Positions 1-8,621 of a DNA stretch of 64,000 bases are shown here, one piece after another. A program made the translations under genes and the position numbers. The notes beneath the pieces are model-generated. The model had not been told where the DNA came from, made no database searches, and saw only the letters and a program-made list of their open reading frames with translations. Origin of the DNA: Endozoicomonas sp965232255 (GTDB lineage: Bacteria > Pseudomonadota > Gammaproteobacteria > Pseudomonadales > Endozoicomonadaceae); the NCBI GenBank assembly GCA_965232255.1, contig OZ246962.1, positions 3,827,575 to 3,891,574 on the forward strand, read 5' to 3'. Position 1 is the stretch's first letter. Each line of letters begins with the position of its first letter.

Positions 1-1145
1 CTGACCATGCACATCATGCACATAGTGGTGCCAATCGGATAAAGACCGTCATTAACGAAGTTTCCAAAAACGTCTCGGATTCTAATGGTAACTTCAAAGC
101 CTGGGTAGTCAAAACCTGCTGGCAAGAGTTGTCCTTGAATGGGGTGGTGTACCGGCGATTTCTGGGTGAGACTCACTGTCTCTTTCAACGTGGTGTTCTC
201 GGTCAGCCTCGACCATTCACAATGACTCCATTTATGCCACACGGCAGGTCACCCAATCTGGCACGAGATATAACGATTCATATTCCATCGCCGATCATGC
301 AACTGCTCTCCCTGAAACCGGGCGCTTCTGAAAGGCTTGTACAGTTGCTGGTCGCCGCTGGCCTAGCCGATGCTCCAGATCTGCCCGAAGGTATAAACCA
401 GAAGTCTCCAATCCGACAACCGGACCTATCCCAAAGTAAGGGCGCCCTCTCACCTCGGCTACTGTCTTTGTTGGCCAACGCTGTCAGCCGACTGACTAAT
501 GGTACAGAACCCGAGGTAGCCCGGAGAGTATTGCTTTTCCCAGTTCAGGCAGACAAAGCTTTGTCCCCCCCTGACCAACTGGCAAAGTCCGTGAAATCGG
601 AGTTATTGCAGCTGCTTAATAAAATTGGTAACGGTCTTGTTACCAATTCGTTGGTTCAGCAGAAAACAATTGCTACTGATAAATCTGTCGTGGTTTCACT
701 GCCTGCAAAGCCGTTAGCTCAGCACCCTGTTCGCCACGGTATTGTGAAGGGACATTCAATAGACGCTCAGAGCCATACCAATGATCAAAAAATGATTCAT
801 AAGCCGATTCCTGTTGCTACTGCCACTAAACCCGGCGTACCTCAGCCGACAGCACCGATCGCCGCAAATGCAAGTGTTAACGTGCCCGTTGCTACTCAAT
901 TAAGCAGTATTCTGGCCAGCGCCATGCCCATTGCCGTACAGCCGATGCCCATTGCTGAAAGTGGGCAAAAGCAACTGCCGCCCATTATTTTACCTAATGC
1001 CGGTCATGGTGCTGGCAATCGCTCGGAAAGAAAAAAAAGTAAAAAAGAACGCGAGAAGGAAGAGGAAGAAGAGCGTGAACGATCGCGTCATCCATTTTTG
1101 TTTGACGACGACGATGATGACCCACTTGATTCAGATGAAGAGTAA
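1..1145 (+). CDS. Partial hypothetical protein with highly acidic C-terminal tail (5' end outside window)
   Basis: The frame is open from base 3, so the gene begins upstream of the window. A TTG at 129 is a possible internal start, but no convincing ribosome-binding site precedes it. I do not recognise the family. The visible protein has a leucine-rich stretch (around VQLLVAAGL), then a Pro/Ala/Val-rich low-complexity region with repeated PIA and MPI motifs. It ends in a charged tail: a Lys/Glu/Arg run followed by six consecutive Asp (FDDDDDDP) and a terminal SDEE. Tails like this are common in secreted or calcium-binding proteins, but that is only inference. The 3' neighbour is another lineage-specific gene in the same direction after a 200-bp AT-rich gap. 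Confidence 0.55.
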   Translation, partial: DHAHHAHSGANRIKTVINEVSKNVSDSNGNFKAWVVKTCWQELSLNGVVYRRFLGETHCLFQRGVLGQPRPFTMTPFMPHGRSPNLARDITIHIPSPIMQLLSLKPGASERLVQLLVAAGLADAPDLPEGINQKSPIRQPDLSQSKGALSPRLLSLLANAVSRLTNGTEPEVARRVLLFPVQADKALSPPDQLAKSVKSELLQLLNKIGNGLVTNSLVQQKTIATDKSVVVSLPAKPLAQHPVRHGIVKGHSIDAQSHTNDQKMIHKPIPVATATKPGVPQPTAPIAANASVNVPVATQLSSILASAMPIAVQPMPIAESGQKQLPPIILPNAGHGAGNRSERKKSKKEREKEEEEERERSRHPFLFDDDDDDPLDSDEE

Positions 1146-1347
1146 CAAGTACAAAACGAACTTTTTTCGATAGGTTTTGTCGAACAACGCATAGGGCGAA
1201 AGTGCATTAATGGATTAACAAAGCAATCAATAAAATTAAAATAATTAACCAAGCAATAAAAAAATATTAATAAGTATTAACAGGTTGACAACCTGTCACC
1301 TATTTTTTCCAAAAACCTTCCTCAACTAATAAGGACGTATAAAAAAC

Positions 1348-2064
1348 ATGGAGCCATTGAACAATCTTAATCGAACTACCCATGCAAATGTGCAATACCG
1401 CACTTGTCCGTCAAATATCACCGGCGCATGGCATAACACCAGGGTACAGGCGACACACCCAGTTAATTATTACTCTGGTGACTCAAATTTAGTTGTCCAT
1501 CAGCCTCGCTCTCTTACTCAAACTCCTGTCTACTCGCCTGATGCAGCCACAGTTAACGCTTCATCCTATCCGGTTGAGAATAACGAACCTTGCTATATAC
1601 GCAGTCGTCGCAATGACATTCTGAAAGACATAGAGCCCGGAAAACACTATAACTTCCTGTACTCCAAATATGTGATCTCAGAGGATGACATGGAAGAAAT
1701 AAGAGAATTGGTATTCTCTAGGAGGCGACGTATGGCAGGTGAAAGACTCTTGGACATAGTCCAGGGATATTTTGCTTCAGCTGACCCACAAAGAAAAGTA
1801 GTCATCATGCAAGCTCTCCATGACAGCTTTGCTCAATACCAGCCACATTTGACTACTTTCCTGAATCTTGATTTTCTGGCCAGGAATACCAAGCCGGAAA
1901 AAAAAGAACTGAATACTAATCAGCCACTGCAAGAGGCATTTTCCCGGTTATCGATCAAACCAAAAAAAGCGGCCTGTGAAAATACCGAGACCAACCAGAC
2001 CAATATCAACAGGCAAAGTTTTGATCGAGACATTAAATACTCTGTTCAGGAAACCGGGCAATAA
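1348..2064 (+). CDS. Hypothetical protein with CARD-like (death-fold) helical segment
   Basis: This is a 238-aa protein with an ATG start preceded by AAGGA about 11 nt upstream. Residues 1-80 are low-complexity and polar (Asn, Thr, Pro), and residues 180-238 are also polar and probably disordered. The middle, about 85-173, is a compact helical block. It starts ILKDIEPG, continues YVISEDDMEEIRE, then AGERLLDIV, and ends MQALHDSFAQYQPHL. The spacing of these amphipathic helices resembles a CARD domain (helix 2-3 acidic EEI motif, helix 4 LLDIV, helix 5-6 ALxxxxQPHL). The match is by eye and needs a profile search. The gene stands alone, ahead of a strong terminator. With its disordered ends and single folded domain, a secreted host-directed effector is plausible but unproven. 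Confidence 0.6.
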   Translation: MEPLNNLNRTTHANVQYRTCPSNITGAWHNTRVQATHPVNYYSGDSNLVVHQPRSLTQTPVYSPDAATVNASSYPVENNEPCYIRSRRNDILKDIEPGKHYNFLYSKYVISEDDMEEIRELVFSRRRRMAGERLLDIVQGYFASADPQRKVVIMQALHDSFAQYQPHLTTFLNLDFLARNTKPEKKELNTNQPLQEAFSRLSIKPKKAACENTETNQTNINRQSFDRDIKYSVQETGQ

Positions 2065-2070
2065 TCATTA

Positions 2071-2096
2071 AAAAAGGGCCGTCTGGCCCTTTTTTA
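2071..2096. terminator. Bidirectional rho-independent terminator
   Basis: The stem AAAAAGGGCC pairs with GGCCCTTTTT around a four-base loop (gtct). A-tracts and T-tracts flank it on both strands. It lies 7 nt after the stop of the 238-aa gene (+) and about 30 nt past the stop of leuS (-), so it can end transcription from both sides. Confidence 0.9.
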
Positions 2097-2127
2097 ATTC
2101 TTGATCACAGCAAAAAACCTGGCAAAA

Positions 2128-4725
2128 TCAGTTGGCCACAATGTTGACCAGCTTACCCGGAATGACAATTACCTTGCGCACTGTCAGACCATCGGTAAAT
2201 TTGCCAACGTTCTCATGAGTCAAAGCCAACTTTTCAATGGCCTCTTCATCCAAAGTAGCGGCCACTTCCAGCTTGGCCCGTACTTTGCCATTGACCTGCA
2301 CCACCAGAGTGATGACGTCTTTTTCCAGGGCATCACCATCGACCACCGGCCACGGCGCGTCCAGCAGCGGCTCAGCATGACCCAGAGCTTGCCAGATGCT
2401 GTGCATGGCGTGGGGCACGATCGGCGCCAGCATCAGCGTAGTGGCTTCGATGGCTTCGCGCATTACCGCCCGATCCTGATCAGTATTAACCGAAAAGCGG
2501 TTCATGGCGTTATTCAGTTCCATAATCGCAGCGATGGCAGTATTAAACGTCAAACGACGCTCATAATCGTCAGACACTTTGCTGATGGTCTCATGGACTT
2601 TGCGACGCAGGTCTTTTTGCTCTTTGGTCAGGGCATGCAAATCCAGGGCTGGCACATCACCGGCGGCAATATGTTCTGCCGCTTGCTTCCAGAAGCGGCG
2701 CAGGAAGCGGTTAGCACCTTCTACCCCACTTTCGGACCACTCCAGGGTCTGCTCGGGCGGCGCAGCAAACATAGCGTAAAGGCGGATGGTGTCAGCACCG
2801 TACTGGTTGATCAGGTCTTGCGGGTCGATGCCGTTGTTTTTGGATTTGGACATTTTGCTCATGCCCGCGTGTTCCACCACTTCGCCGGTCGCTTTCAGTG
2901 TCGCCCTGATTAAACGTCCTTTGTCGTCAAACTCGCTATCCACGTCGGTAGGGGCAATCCACTGCTTAACGCCGTTATCATCAATTTTGAAGTACGTGTC
3001 AGCCAGCACCATACCCTGACAGAGCAGACGCTTAAACGGCTCGTCGCTGTTGACCAAGCCGGCATCACGCAGCAGCTTGTGGAAGAAGCGCGAATAGAGC
3101 AGATGCATGACGGCGTGTTCGATACCGCCAATGTACTGATCCACCGGCAGCCAGTAATTGGCCTGCTCCGGATTAAGCATCTGGTCGTCGCACTTGGGTG
3201 AGCAGTAGCGGGCGTAGTACCAACTGGACTCCATAAAGGTGTCAAAGGTATCGGTTTCACGAGTGGCTGGTTGGCCATTGAGGGTGGTTTTCGCCCACTC
3301 AGGGTCGGCCTTGATGGGGGAGTGAACGCCATCCATCTCCACGTCTTCCGGCAGCAATACGGGCAGGTCGGTCAACGGTACTGGCACTTCGCTGCCATCT
3401 TCCAGGTAGCACATGGGGATCGGAGCCCCCCAGTAGCGCTGGCGGCTGACACCCCAGTCACGCAAGCGGTAGTTGACTTGACGCTCACCTTTGCCTTCGC
3501 TGCTCAGAAAATCGGCGATGGCATTGAAGGCGGCGCCTGAAGTCAGACCATCAAACTGACCGGAGTTGACCAGTACGCCTTTGTCGGTAAAAGCGGCAGC
3601 GGCCAGGTCGATCGCCTCGCCATTGGCGGGAGCAATCACCTGCTCAATGGGCAGCCCGAAGCGGGTGGCAAACTCAAAGTCACGCTGGTCGTGGGCAGGA
3701 ACCGCCATAACGGCACCGGTGCCGTAATCCATCAGGACAAAGTTAGCGGCCCAGACGGGCACTTCACGGCCGGTGATGGGATGGATGGCACGGATGCCGG
3801 TATCGACCCCCAGCTTTTCCATGGTGGCCATTTCCGCTTCGGTCATAGCGTTGGATTTGCACTCCCGAATAAACTCTGCCAATGCCGGGTTATTGGCTGC
3901 TGCGGCTTTGGCCAGCGGGTGCTCAGAGGCGATCCCGACGTAGGTAACGCCCATCAGCGTATCCGGGCGGGTGGTGTAGACTCGGAACTCGTCCGGTGCG
4001 CCGTCTATCGGATTGGCGACTTTGAAAGTCATCTGCACGCCTTCGGAGCGACCAATCCAGTTGCGCTGCATGGCCTTTACCTGCTCCGGCCAGTGTTCCA
4101 GCTTGTCCAGGTCAGCCAGCAGTTCGTCGGCGTAGGCAGTGATTTTAACAAACCACTGGGGCAACTCCTTGCGCTCCACGATGGTGTCACAGCGCCAGCA
4201 GCGACCGTCCTCCACCTGCTCGTTGGCCAGCACGGTGGCGTCGTTGGGGCACCAGTTAACGGTGGCCATCTTTCTGTACACCAGCCCTTTTTCATAGAGT
4301 TGAGTGAAGAACCACTGCTCCCACTTGTAGTAGTCTGGCTTGCAGGTGGCCAGTTCGCGGTTCCAGTCGTAGCTAAAGCCCAGGCGTTTGAGCTGGCCTT
4401 TCATGTGCTCGATGTTTTCGTAGGTCCATGGTGCCGGTGCGGTCTTGTTCTTGATGGCGGCGTTTTCTGCCGGCAAACCAAAGGCGTCCCAACCCATCGG
4501 TTGCAGAACGTTTTTACCACGCATGCGCTGATAGCGAGCAATCACATCGCCAATGGTGTAGTTACGCACATGCCCCATATGCAGTCGGCCGCTGGGGTAC
4601 GGGAACATGGACAGGCAGTAGAACTTCTCCCGGTCACTGCGCTCGTTGGCGGCAAAGCTGTCATTGGCTTCCCAGAACTGCTGGGCTGCGCTCTCAATCT
4701 GATGCGGTTGGTAGTGCTCTTCCAT
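2128..4725 (-). CDS. leuS: Leucyl-tRNA synthetase
   Basis: Charges tRNA-Leu with leucine in the cytoplasm and edits mischarged products. The protein is about 865 aa, normal for bacterial class I LeuRS. The HIGH motif appears as HMGHVRN near residue 50 and the KMSKS motif as KMSKSKNNG in the C-terminal third. The CP1 editing insert is present, including TTRPDT, and a C-terminal anticodon-binding region follows. Three start codons are stacked (GTG 4731, ATG 4728, ATG 4725). I chose 4725 because the resulting MEEHYQP matches the usual LeuRS N-terminus. In Pseudomonas leuS is followed by lptE and holA; here those two genes are 25 kb away and leuS runs straight into a terminator. Confidence 0.98.
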   Translation of the reverse strand: MEEHYQPHQIESAAQQFWEANDSFAANERSDREKFYCLSMFPYPSGRLHMGHVRNYTIGDVIARYQRMRGKNVLQPMGWDAFGLPAENAAIKNKTAPAPWTYENIEHMKGQLKRLGFSYDWNRELATCKPDYYKWEQWFFTQLYEKGLVYRKMATVNWCPNDATVLANEQVEDGRCWRCDTIVERKELPQWFVKITAYADELLADLDKLEHWPEQVKAMQRNWIGRSEGVQMTFKVANPIDGAPDEFRVYTTRPDTLMGVTYVGIASEHPLAKAAAANNPALAEFIRECKSNAMTEAEMATMEKLGVDTGIRAIHPITGREVPVWAANFVLMDYGTGAVMAVPAHDQRDFEFATRFGLPIEQVIAPANGEAIDLAAAAFTDKGVLVNSGQFDGLTSGAAFNAIADFLSSEGKGERQVNYRLRDWGVSRQRYWGAPIPMCYLEDGSEVPVPLTDLPVLLPEDVEMDGVHSPIKADPEWAKTTLNGQPATRETDTFDTFMESSWYYARYCSPKCDDQMLNPEQANYWLPVDQYIGGIEHAVMHLLYSRFFHKLLRDAGLVNSDEPFKRLLCQGMVLADTYFKIDDNGVKQWIAPTDVDSEFDDKGRLIRATLKATGEVVEHAGMSKMSKSKNNGIDPQDLINQYGADTIRLYAMFAAPPEQTLEWSESGVEGANRFLRRFWKQAAEHIAAGDVPALDLHALTKEQKDLRRKVHETISKVSDDYERRLTFNTAIAAIMELNNAMNRFSVNTDQDRAVMREAIEATTLMLAPIVPHAMHSIWQALGHAEPLLDAPWPVVDGDALEKDVITLVVQVNGKVRAKLEVAATLDEEAIEKLALTHENVGKFTDGLTVRKVIVIPGKLVNIVAN

Positions 4726-4898
4726 CATCACTCTACGGGCTTGGGGTCATGGATCAGTGTGATTCAATGTACGGATTCAACGTACCAGAGACAGCTTGTG
4801 CAAAGCGCCTGATAACAAGATGAATCCTGCAAAGCTCGCTAGGATACATCACTGCCTGTCGTACTGCACGATCAATGCAGAACCTCGTGAAGCGGAAA

Positions 4899-4935
4899 GA
4901 AAAAAAGCCTGTCATCGGTGATCACAGACTTTTTT
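4899..4935 (-). terminator. Rho-independent terminator of ridA
   Basis: Read on the minus strand, AGTCTGT pairs with ACAGGCT (one G-T pair) and is followed by a run of seven T. It begins about 10 nt past the ridA stop codon. Confidence 0.8.
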
Positions 4936-4944
4936 GCAGAGCGA

Positions 4945-5328
4945 TCAGCGCTGGGCGATGGCCTCGATTTCCACCAGCGCATCTTTGGGTAGGCGAGCAA
5001 CTTCAACGCAGGAACGGGCCGGGTAGCCAGCACCAAGGTCGTCAAAGAACTTCTGGTAAACTTCATTCACCGTGGCGAAGGTATTGAGATCCTTAACAAA
5101 CACGGTCATTTTGAACACGTTGTTCATGGTCAGGCCAGAGGCCGCGACGATTGCCTGAACATTCTTCAGCGATTGCAGCGCCTGGGCTGCAACATCAGCA
5201 GGCATCTCGCCCGTGGCCGGGTCGATCGGTAGCTGACCGGAGGTAAAAACCAGGGAGCCAGTGGCTACTGCTTGCACGTAAGGGCCAATTGCCGCAGGTG
5301 CGTTTTCGGTATTGATGATTTCCGCCAT
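4945..5328 (-). CDS. ridA: 2-iminobutanoate/2-iminopropanoate deaminase (RidA/YjgF family)
   Basis: RidA hydrolyses the reactive enamine/imine intermediates released by PLP enzymes such as threonine dehydratase, protecting other PLP enzymes. The 127-aa length is typical. Family hallmarks are visible: the N-terminal APAAIGPYVQA, the FTSGQLP strand, and the C-terminal PARSCVEVARLPKDALVEIEAIA, which contains the active-site arginine. An ATG start is preceded by GGAAGAAG. In many gammaproteobacteria ridA follows spoT; here it stands alone with its own terminator, divergent from the DedA gene. Confidence 0.96.
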   Translation of the reverse strand: MAEIINTENAPAAIGPYVQAVATGSLVFTSGQLPIDPATGEMPADVAAQALQSLKNVQAIVAASGLTMNNVFKMTVFVKDLNTFATVNEVYQKFFDDLGAGYPARSCVEVARLPKDALVEIEAIAQR

Positions 5329-5552
5329 TACTTCTTCCTTTTCACAGTGAATACACCAGAGCCGTGGCCGTTACTACGAGCCAGACTCTGGCAGCGCAAA
5401 CGCAGCCACAATAGCAGAAAACCCCGATTATTTCGCCAGACATTCCGCAAAAATACCATTTTTACTGGCGCTGCAACCATTGACAGAGAACGTGCCAAGG
5501 TGGTTTTCTGATTTAAACCTTCCTCTCCCTCAACAGGAACCAGCAACGTACC

Positions 5553-6707
5553 GTGAATGCTTACTTAGACGCCATCCACCTGTGGCTGGAGCACAACACC
5601 ATGTACATCGGCCCGGTAATTGCCGTGGTGGCCTGTCTGGAATCGTTGTTGGTGGTGGGTATGGTGGTGCCAGGTGTGGCCATACTGTTTGCCCTGGCTG
5701 CCATTGCCGGGAGCGCCTCGATGTCGATCTACTGGGTGATGTTCTGGGGGTTTCTGGGCGCTGTGATTGGTGATGGCATCAGTTACATGGTGGGCTTTCA
5801 CTGGCATCACCAGGTACGCCACTGGTGGCCATTCAATCACCACCCGATCTGGCTGGAAAGGGGCGAAACGTTCTTTCGTCGCTATGGTATATCGAGCGTA
5901 GTTATTGGTCGCTTCTTCGGGCCAGTACGCCCGGTAGTGCCAACGGTAGCGGGCATGCTGGGAATGTCGCCGGTGGTTTTCTATACCGTCAACATCCTCT
6001 CGGCCATGGTCTGGTCACCGGCTTACCTGGTCCCCGGCTATTTGACGGGGGCGGCGCTGGAATTCCATGATCAAATTCCCCGATCACTGCTGGTAGCATC
6101 CGTTATTACTCTCACGGTTGCGGCGGTAGTACCGGCGCTATTGATGGCCATCCACCACCGCTGGCGACCGAAACTGGTCTGGTATCCTGTTCTTACCCTC
6201 GTACTGGTACTATCAAGCATCGCCGCCAAGGGTTTTCTCGCCGGGATTGAACAGCAAATCGCACCATGGGTGCGGTTGATGGATCTGCCCTGGCTGCAAC
6301 AGGAATTTAACTGGCTGGTGGGAATTAGCAGCACCCCACTGTTGGGTCTGCTGTTTGTGGCGATGATGGTTTGGCTCTACCTGACCAGGCGACTAAAAAA
6401 TCTGACATTTTTGCTACTGGGAGGGCTTGGCATGCTTTGTTCAATCTGGCTGGCTGGGCATTATGTTGCCGGACCAACGGTGGCCGGAGCATTTGTCCTG
6501 TTTTCTCTGGCCGCGCTAGTGGCAGAGCACCGCCCTTGCAAATTGCAGCTCCTGTGTGCGGTGTTGGCAACCGTCCTGATCCTGCTGCAAGGGTTGGCCA
6601 CGCTGGTGTTGCAGATTTACCCGCTAAACAATGTCCTGACGGGGCTGGGTCTGGGACTATTCTGGGCACTGGCAGTGCTGGCGGCCCAGCGTCAGTGGCC
6701 TGAGTAA
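5553..6707 (+). CDS. DedA-family membrane protein with extra C-terminal membrane domain
   Basis: The N-terminal 200 residues are a DedA/SNARE-associated (VTT) domain. They include the amphipathic re-entrant segment, GDGISYMVG, and the motif GRFFGPVRPVVP with its conserved Arg residues. DedA proteins are inner-membrane proteins linked to undecaprenyl-phosphate or phospholipid flipping and proton-motive-force homeostasis. At 384 aa this one is almost twice the usual length. About residues 190-384 add four or five more hydrophobic helices, without the PAP2 phosphatase motifs seen in LssY-like DedA fusions. The GTG start follows AACAGGAA. The 3' end overlaps the convergent flavin reductase gene by 16 bp. 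Confidence 0.85.
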   Translation: MNAYLDAIHLWLEHNTMYIGPVIAVVACLESLLVVGMVVPGVAILFALAAIAGSASMSIYWVMFWGFLGAVIGDGISYMVGFHWHHQVRHWWPFNHHPIWLERGETFFRRYGISSVVIGRFFGPVRPVVPTVAGMLGMSPVVFYTVNILSAMVWSPAYLVPGYLTGAALEFHDQIPRSLLVASVITLTVAAVVPALLMAIHHRWRPKLVWYPVLTLVLVLSSIAAKGFLAGIEQQIAPWVRLMDLPWLQQEFNWLVGISSTPLLGLLFVAMMVWLYLTRRLKNLTFLLLGGLGMLCSIWLAGHYVAGPTVAGAFVLFSLAALVAEHRPCKLQLLCAVLATVLILLQGLATLVLQIYPLNNVLTGLGLGLFWALAVLAAQRQWPE

Positions 6708-7453
6708 ACGTACTTTTCCCGTTTGATCTGCCGGGAAGAAAAGCCCATATCCCTGAGCAGGGCAACACAGTCATCGATCATCCCCGGATTGCCACACAGG
6801 TAAGCCATATCTTTTTCCGGATTCAGGTTCAGGGCAGCAAACTGATCCTGGACGCGACCGGCATATTCGCCATCATTAGCATTCAGCACGGGCTCACGGC
6901 TCAGGCAAATCCGCTGTCGGCCTACCGAAACAAAATCTTCGGCATAGATACACTCACGGCGATACCTGAAGCCCATTACCGTGGTAATCGCCCTACCCTC
7001 CGCAGCGAGTGCGGCTAGCTGGGGAATCATGCTGCGATAGGGCGCTATGCCAGTGCCGGTGCCCACCAGAATCAACTGCCCAGATAATGGTAATGGCTCT
7101 GGCAGCGTCAAGGCGCCGTAAGCGCCGGTCATGCCAACTTCGGTACCAGGCACTGCACGTTGAAAGAACGTTGAGGCTACGCCGTCGTCGACCTGACTGA
7201 GCGCCACTTGCAGCAAGCCGCTAGCCTGAAAGTCGGCTGGCGAGTTGGCAATGCTGTAGCTGCGTTTATAAACCGTGCCGTCGATTTCGATATGCAACTG
7301 CAAGAACTGCCCGGCAATAAAGTCAAAATGGGCCGCTGGCTGGAAACTCAGCTGCAAGGTATTGCTGCTGAGGTGCTCAATCCGGGTCAGTGTCGCAGGA
7401 AAAGGCGCGCCGGGCATGGGTGACAGTTCTCCGGTTGTGGTGCTGTCAGCCAA
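6692..7453 (-). CDS. FAD-dependent ferredoxin/flavodoxin-NADP reductase family protein
   Basis: A 253-aa oxidoreductase of the FNR superfamily without a ferredoxin domain. The FAD-binding barrel carries RSYSIAN (residues binding the isoalloxazine and phosphate), and the NAD(P)-binding half carries GTGTGIAPYRS and CGNPGMID. The C-terminus ends KYVYSGH, so an aromatic residue could stack on the flavin as in Fpr-type enzymes. It probably shuttles electrons between NADPH and ferredoxin or flavodoxin, though a CDP-6-deoxy-type or flavin reductase role is not excluded. Its start lies 3 nt after the stop of the RmlD-like gene, so the two form an operon. Confidence 0.85.
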   Translation of the reverse strand: MADSTTTGELSPMPGAPFPATLTRIEHLSSNTLQLSFQPAAHFDFIAGQFLQLHIEIDGTVYKRSYSIANSPADFQASGLLQVALSQVDDGVASTFFQRAVPGTEVGMTGAYGALTLPEPLPLSGQLILVGTGTGIAPYRSMIPQLAALAAEGRAITTVMGFRYRRECIYAEDFVSVGRQRICLSREPVLNANDGEYAGRVQDQFAALNLNPEKDMAYLCGNPGMIDDCVALLRDMGFSSRQIKREKYVYSGH

Positions 7454-7456
7454 CGG

Positions 7457-8344
7457 TTAGCTGACAGAACAGTGGTGAAAATAACGTCTGATCATCTTGG
7501 CAAGGCTGCCCCGCCACGGTTTGTTGTGTACCCCAAAGGTACTCAAAATTTTTCGACAGGCCAAGGTAGCATTGGCAGGCGCCTGCAGACCATCGCGCTC
7601 ATCCAGCTTATCCATACGCAGCTTGCGAATGGTCAGGGGCTGATATTGTGATGCCTCGGCAATAACGGTTTCCGCAAAACGGTGTTCCGAAACCGGCTCG
7701 GCACTGGCGTAGTGATAAGTCCCCCATGGTTCGGCCTGGCAATCAAGTTGCTGCACAATAGCAACAATAACCCGCGCCACATCGTCGCCGGGCGTCGGAC
7801 AGCCCTGCTGATCGGCAACCACTGCTACCTCTTGCTCCTGGCTGATGCGATCAAGCAAGTATTTCAACAGATTGTCGCGCCAGTGGCTGATCACCCAGGA
7901 CAGGCGCAGAATAATATGCCTTGGACAACGCGCCATAATCTCCTGCTCCGCTTGCCAGCGGCTGGTGGCCATGACGCCGACAGGGTTGGGGATATCATCT
8001 TCTGTGTAGGGCTCTTTCTTGCTGCCATCGAACACCCGGTAGGTGGAGATGTAGAGCAAAATAGCATTGTGTTGGTGGCAGGCATCGGCCAGGGCGGCGA
8101 TGGCATCGCGGTTGATCAGCAAGCATTTGTCTGGCTCTTTTTCCGCTTCGTCCGGGTCGTTATAGCTGGCACAGCTGATGACAATATCTGGCTGATATTT
8201 CTCCACACAACGAGCAATCGACGGTAGGTCTTCCAGATTCAGCTCGTCCTTATCCGGCGCGATGCAAGACAGCTGTTTTTTCTGCAATAGCTTTTGCACA
8301 TCCTGACCAATCAAACCGGTTGCGCCAATCAACATTATTTTCAT
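7457..8344 (-). CDS. RmlD-like dTDP-4-dehydrorhamnose reductase / NAD(P)-dependent sugar epimerase
   Basis: An extended short-chain dehydrogenase of the RmlD substrate-binding family. It has an N-terminal Rossmann motif GATGLIGQ, the catalytic-region sequence YISTYRVFDG (Thr/Tyr equivalent of the TDYVFDG motif of RmlD), and RLSWVIS before the substrate region. The tyrosine-lysine pair of the SDR active site is not clear, since RWQAEQ sits where YxxxK is expected. It may therefore be a diverged member related to the MAT2B/RmlD branch. No other rhamnose genes (rmlA, B or C) are present, so the physiological substrate is uncertain. I start at ATG 8344, giving MKIMLIGATG, rather than the upstream TTG. 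Confidence 0.75.
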   Translation of the reverse strand: MKIMLIGATGLIGQDVQKLLQKKQLSCIAPDKDELNLEDLPSIARCVEKYQPDIVISCASYNDPDEAEKEPDKCLLINRDAIAALADACHQHNAILLYISTYRVFDGSKKEPYTEDDIPNPVGVMATSRWQAEQEIMARCPRHIILRLSWVISHWRDNLLKYLLDRISQEQEVAVVADQQGCPTPGDDVARVIVAIVQQLDCQAEPWGTYHYASAEPVSEHRFAETVIAEASQYQPLTIRKLRMDKLDERDGLQAPANATLACRKILSTFGVHNKPWRGSLAKMIRRYFHHCSVS

Positions 8345-8516
8345 AGACACCAAGCCATCGCGAGTAAGTTGCCGCCGGCTGGCAGGCTGATTTTACATTT
8401 TTTCTTATTGAATCATGAACGAGGCGGTTGTGGAAAAGAATTCCCGGACTTTACCTCGTCGGTGCGACCAGTCTAAATAACAGCCACACCAATAAAAAGC
8501 CTTGAGCCACTAGTCA

Positions 8517-8530
8517 TTGATCAGAATCAT
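8517..8530. promoter_or_regulatory. Candidate FNR/ANR-type box upstream of the REC-PAS kinase
   Basis: TTGATCAGAATCAT matches the FNR consensus TTGAT-N4-ATCAA with one mismatch at the last base. A possible -10 element, TAAGAT, begins about 30 nt downstream of its centre, compatible with class II activation. The inverted repeat AGTAAG-ataa-CTTACT (8552-8567) overlaps this -10. The site is about 90 nt before the kinase start. Confidence 0.4.
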
Positions 8531-8621
8531 TCTGCCAGGATTCATGGTTATAGTAAGATAACTTACTTATTTCTGACTATTTTTACACTGTTGACCCTTC
8601 CCATATCAGGATTTTCTGACG

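Noticed and set aside
3691..4812. 373-aa open frame antisense to leuS
   Set aside because: It lies fully opposite the well-conserved leuS gene, has no ribosome-binding site, and its composition reflects leuS codon structure.
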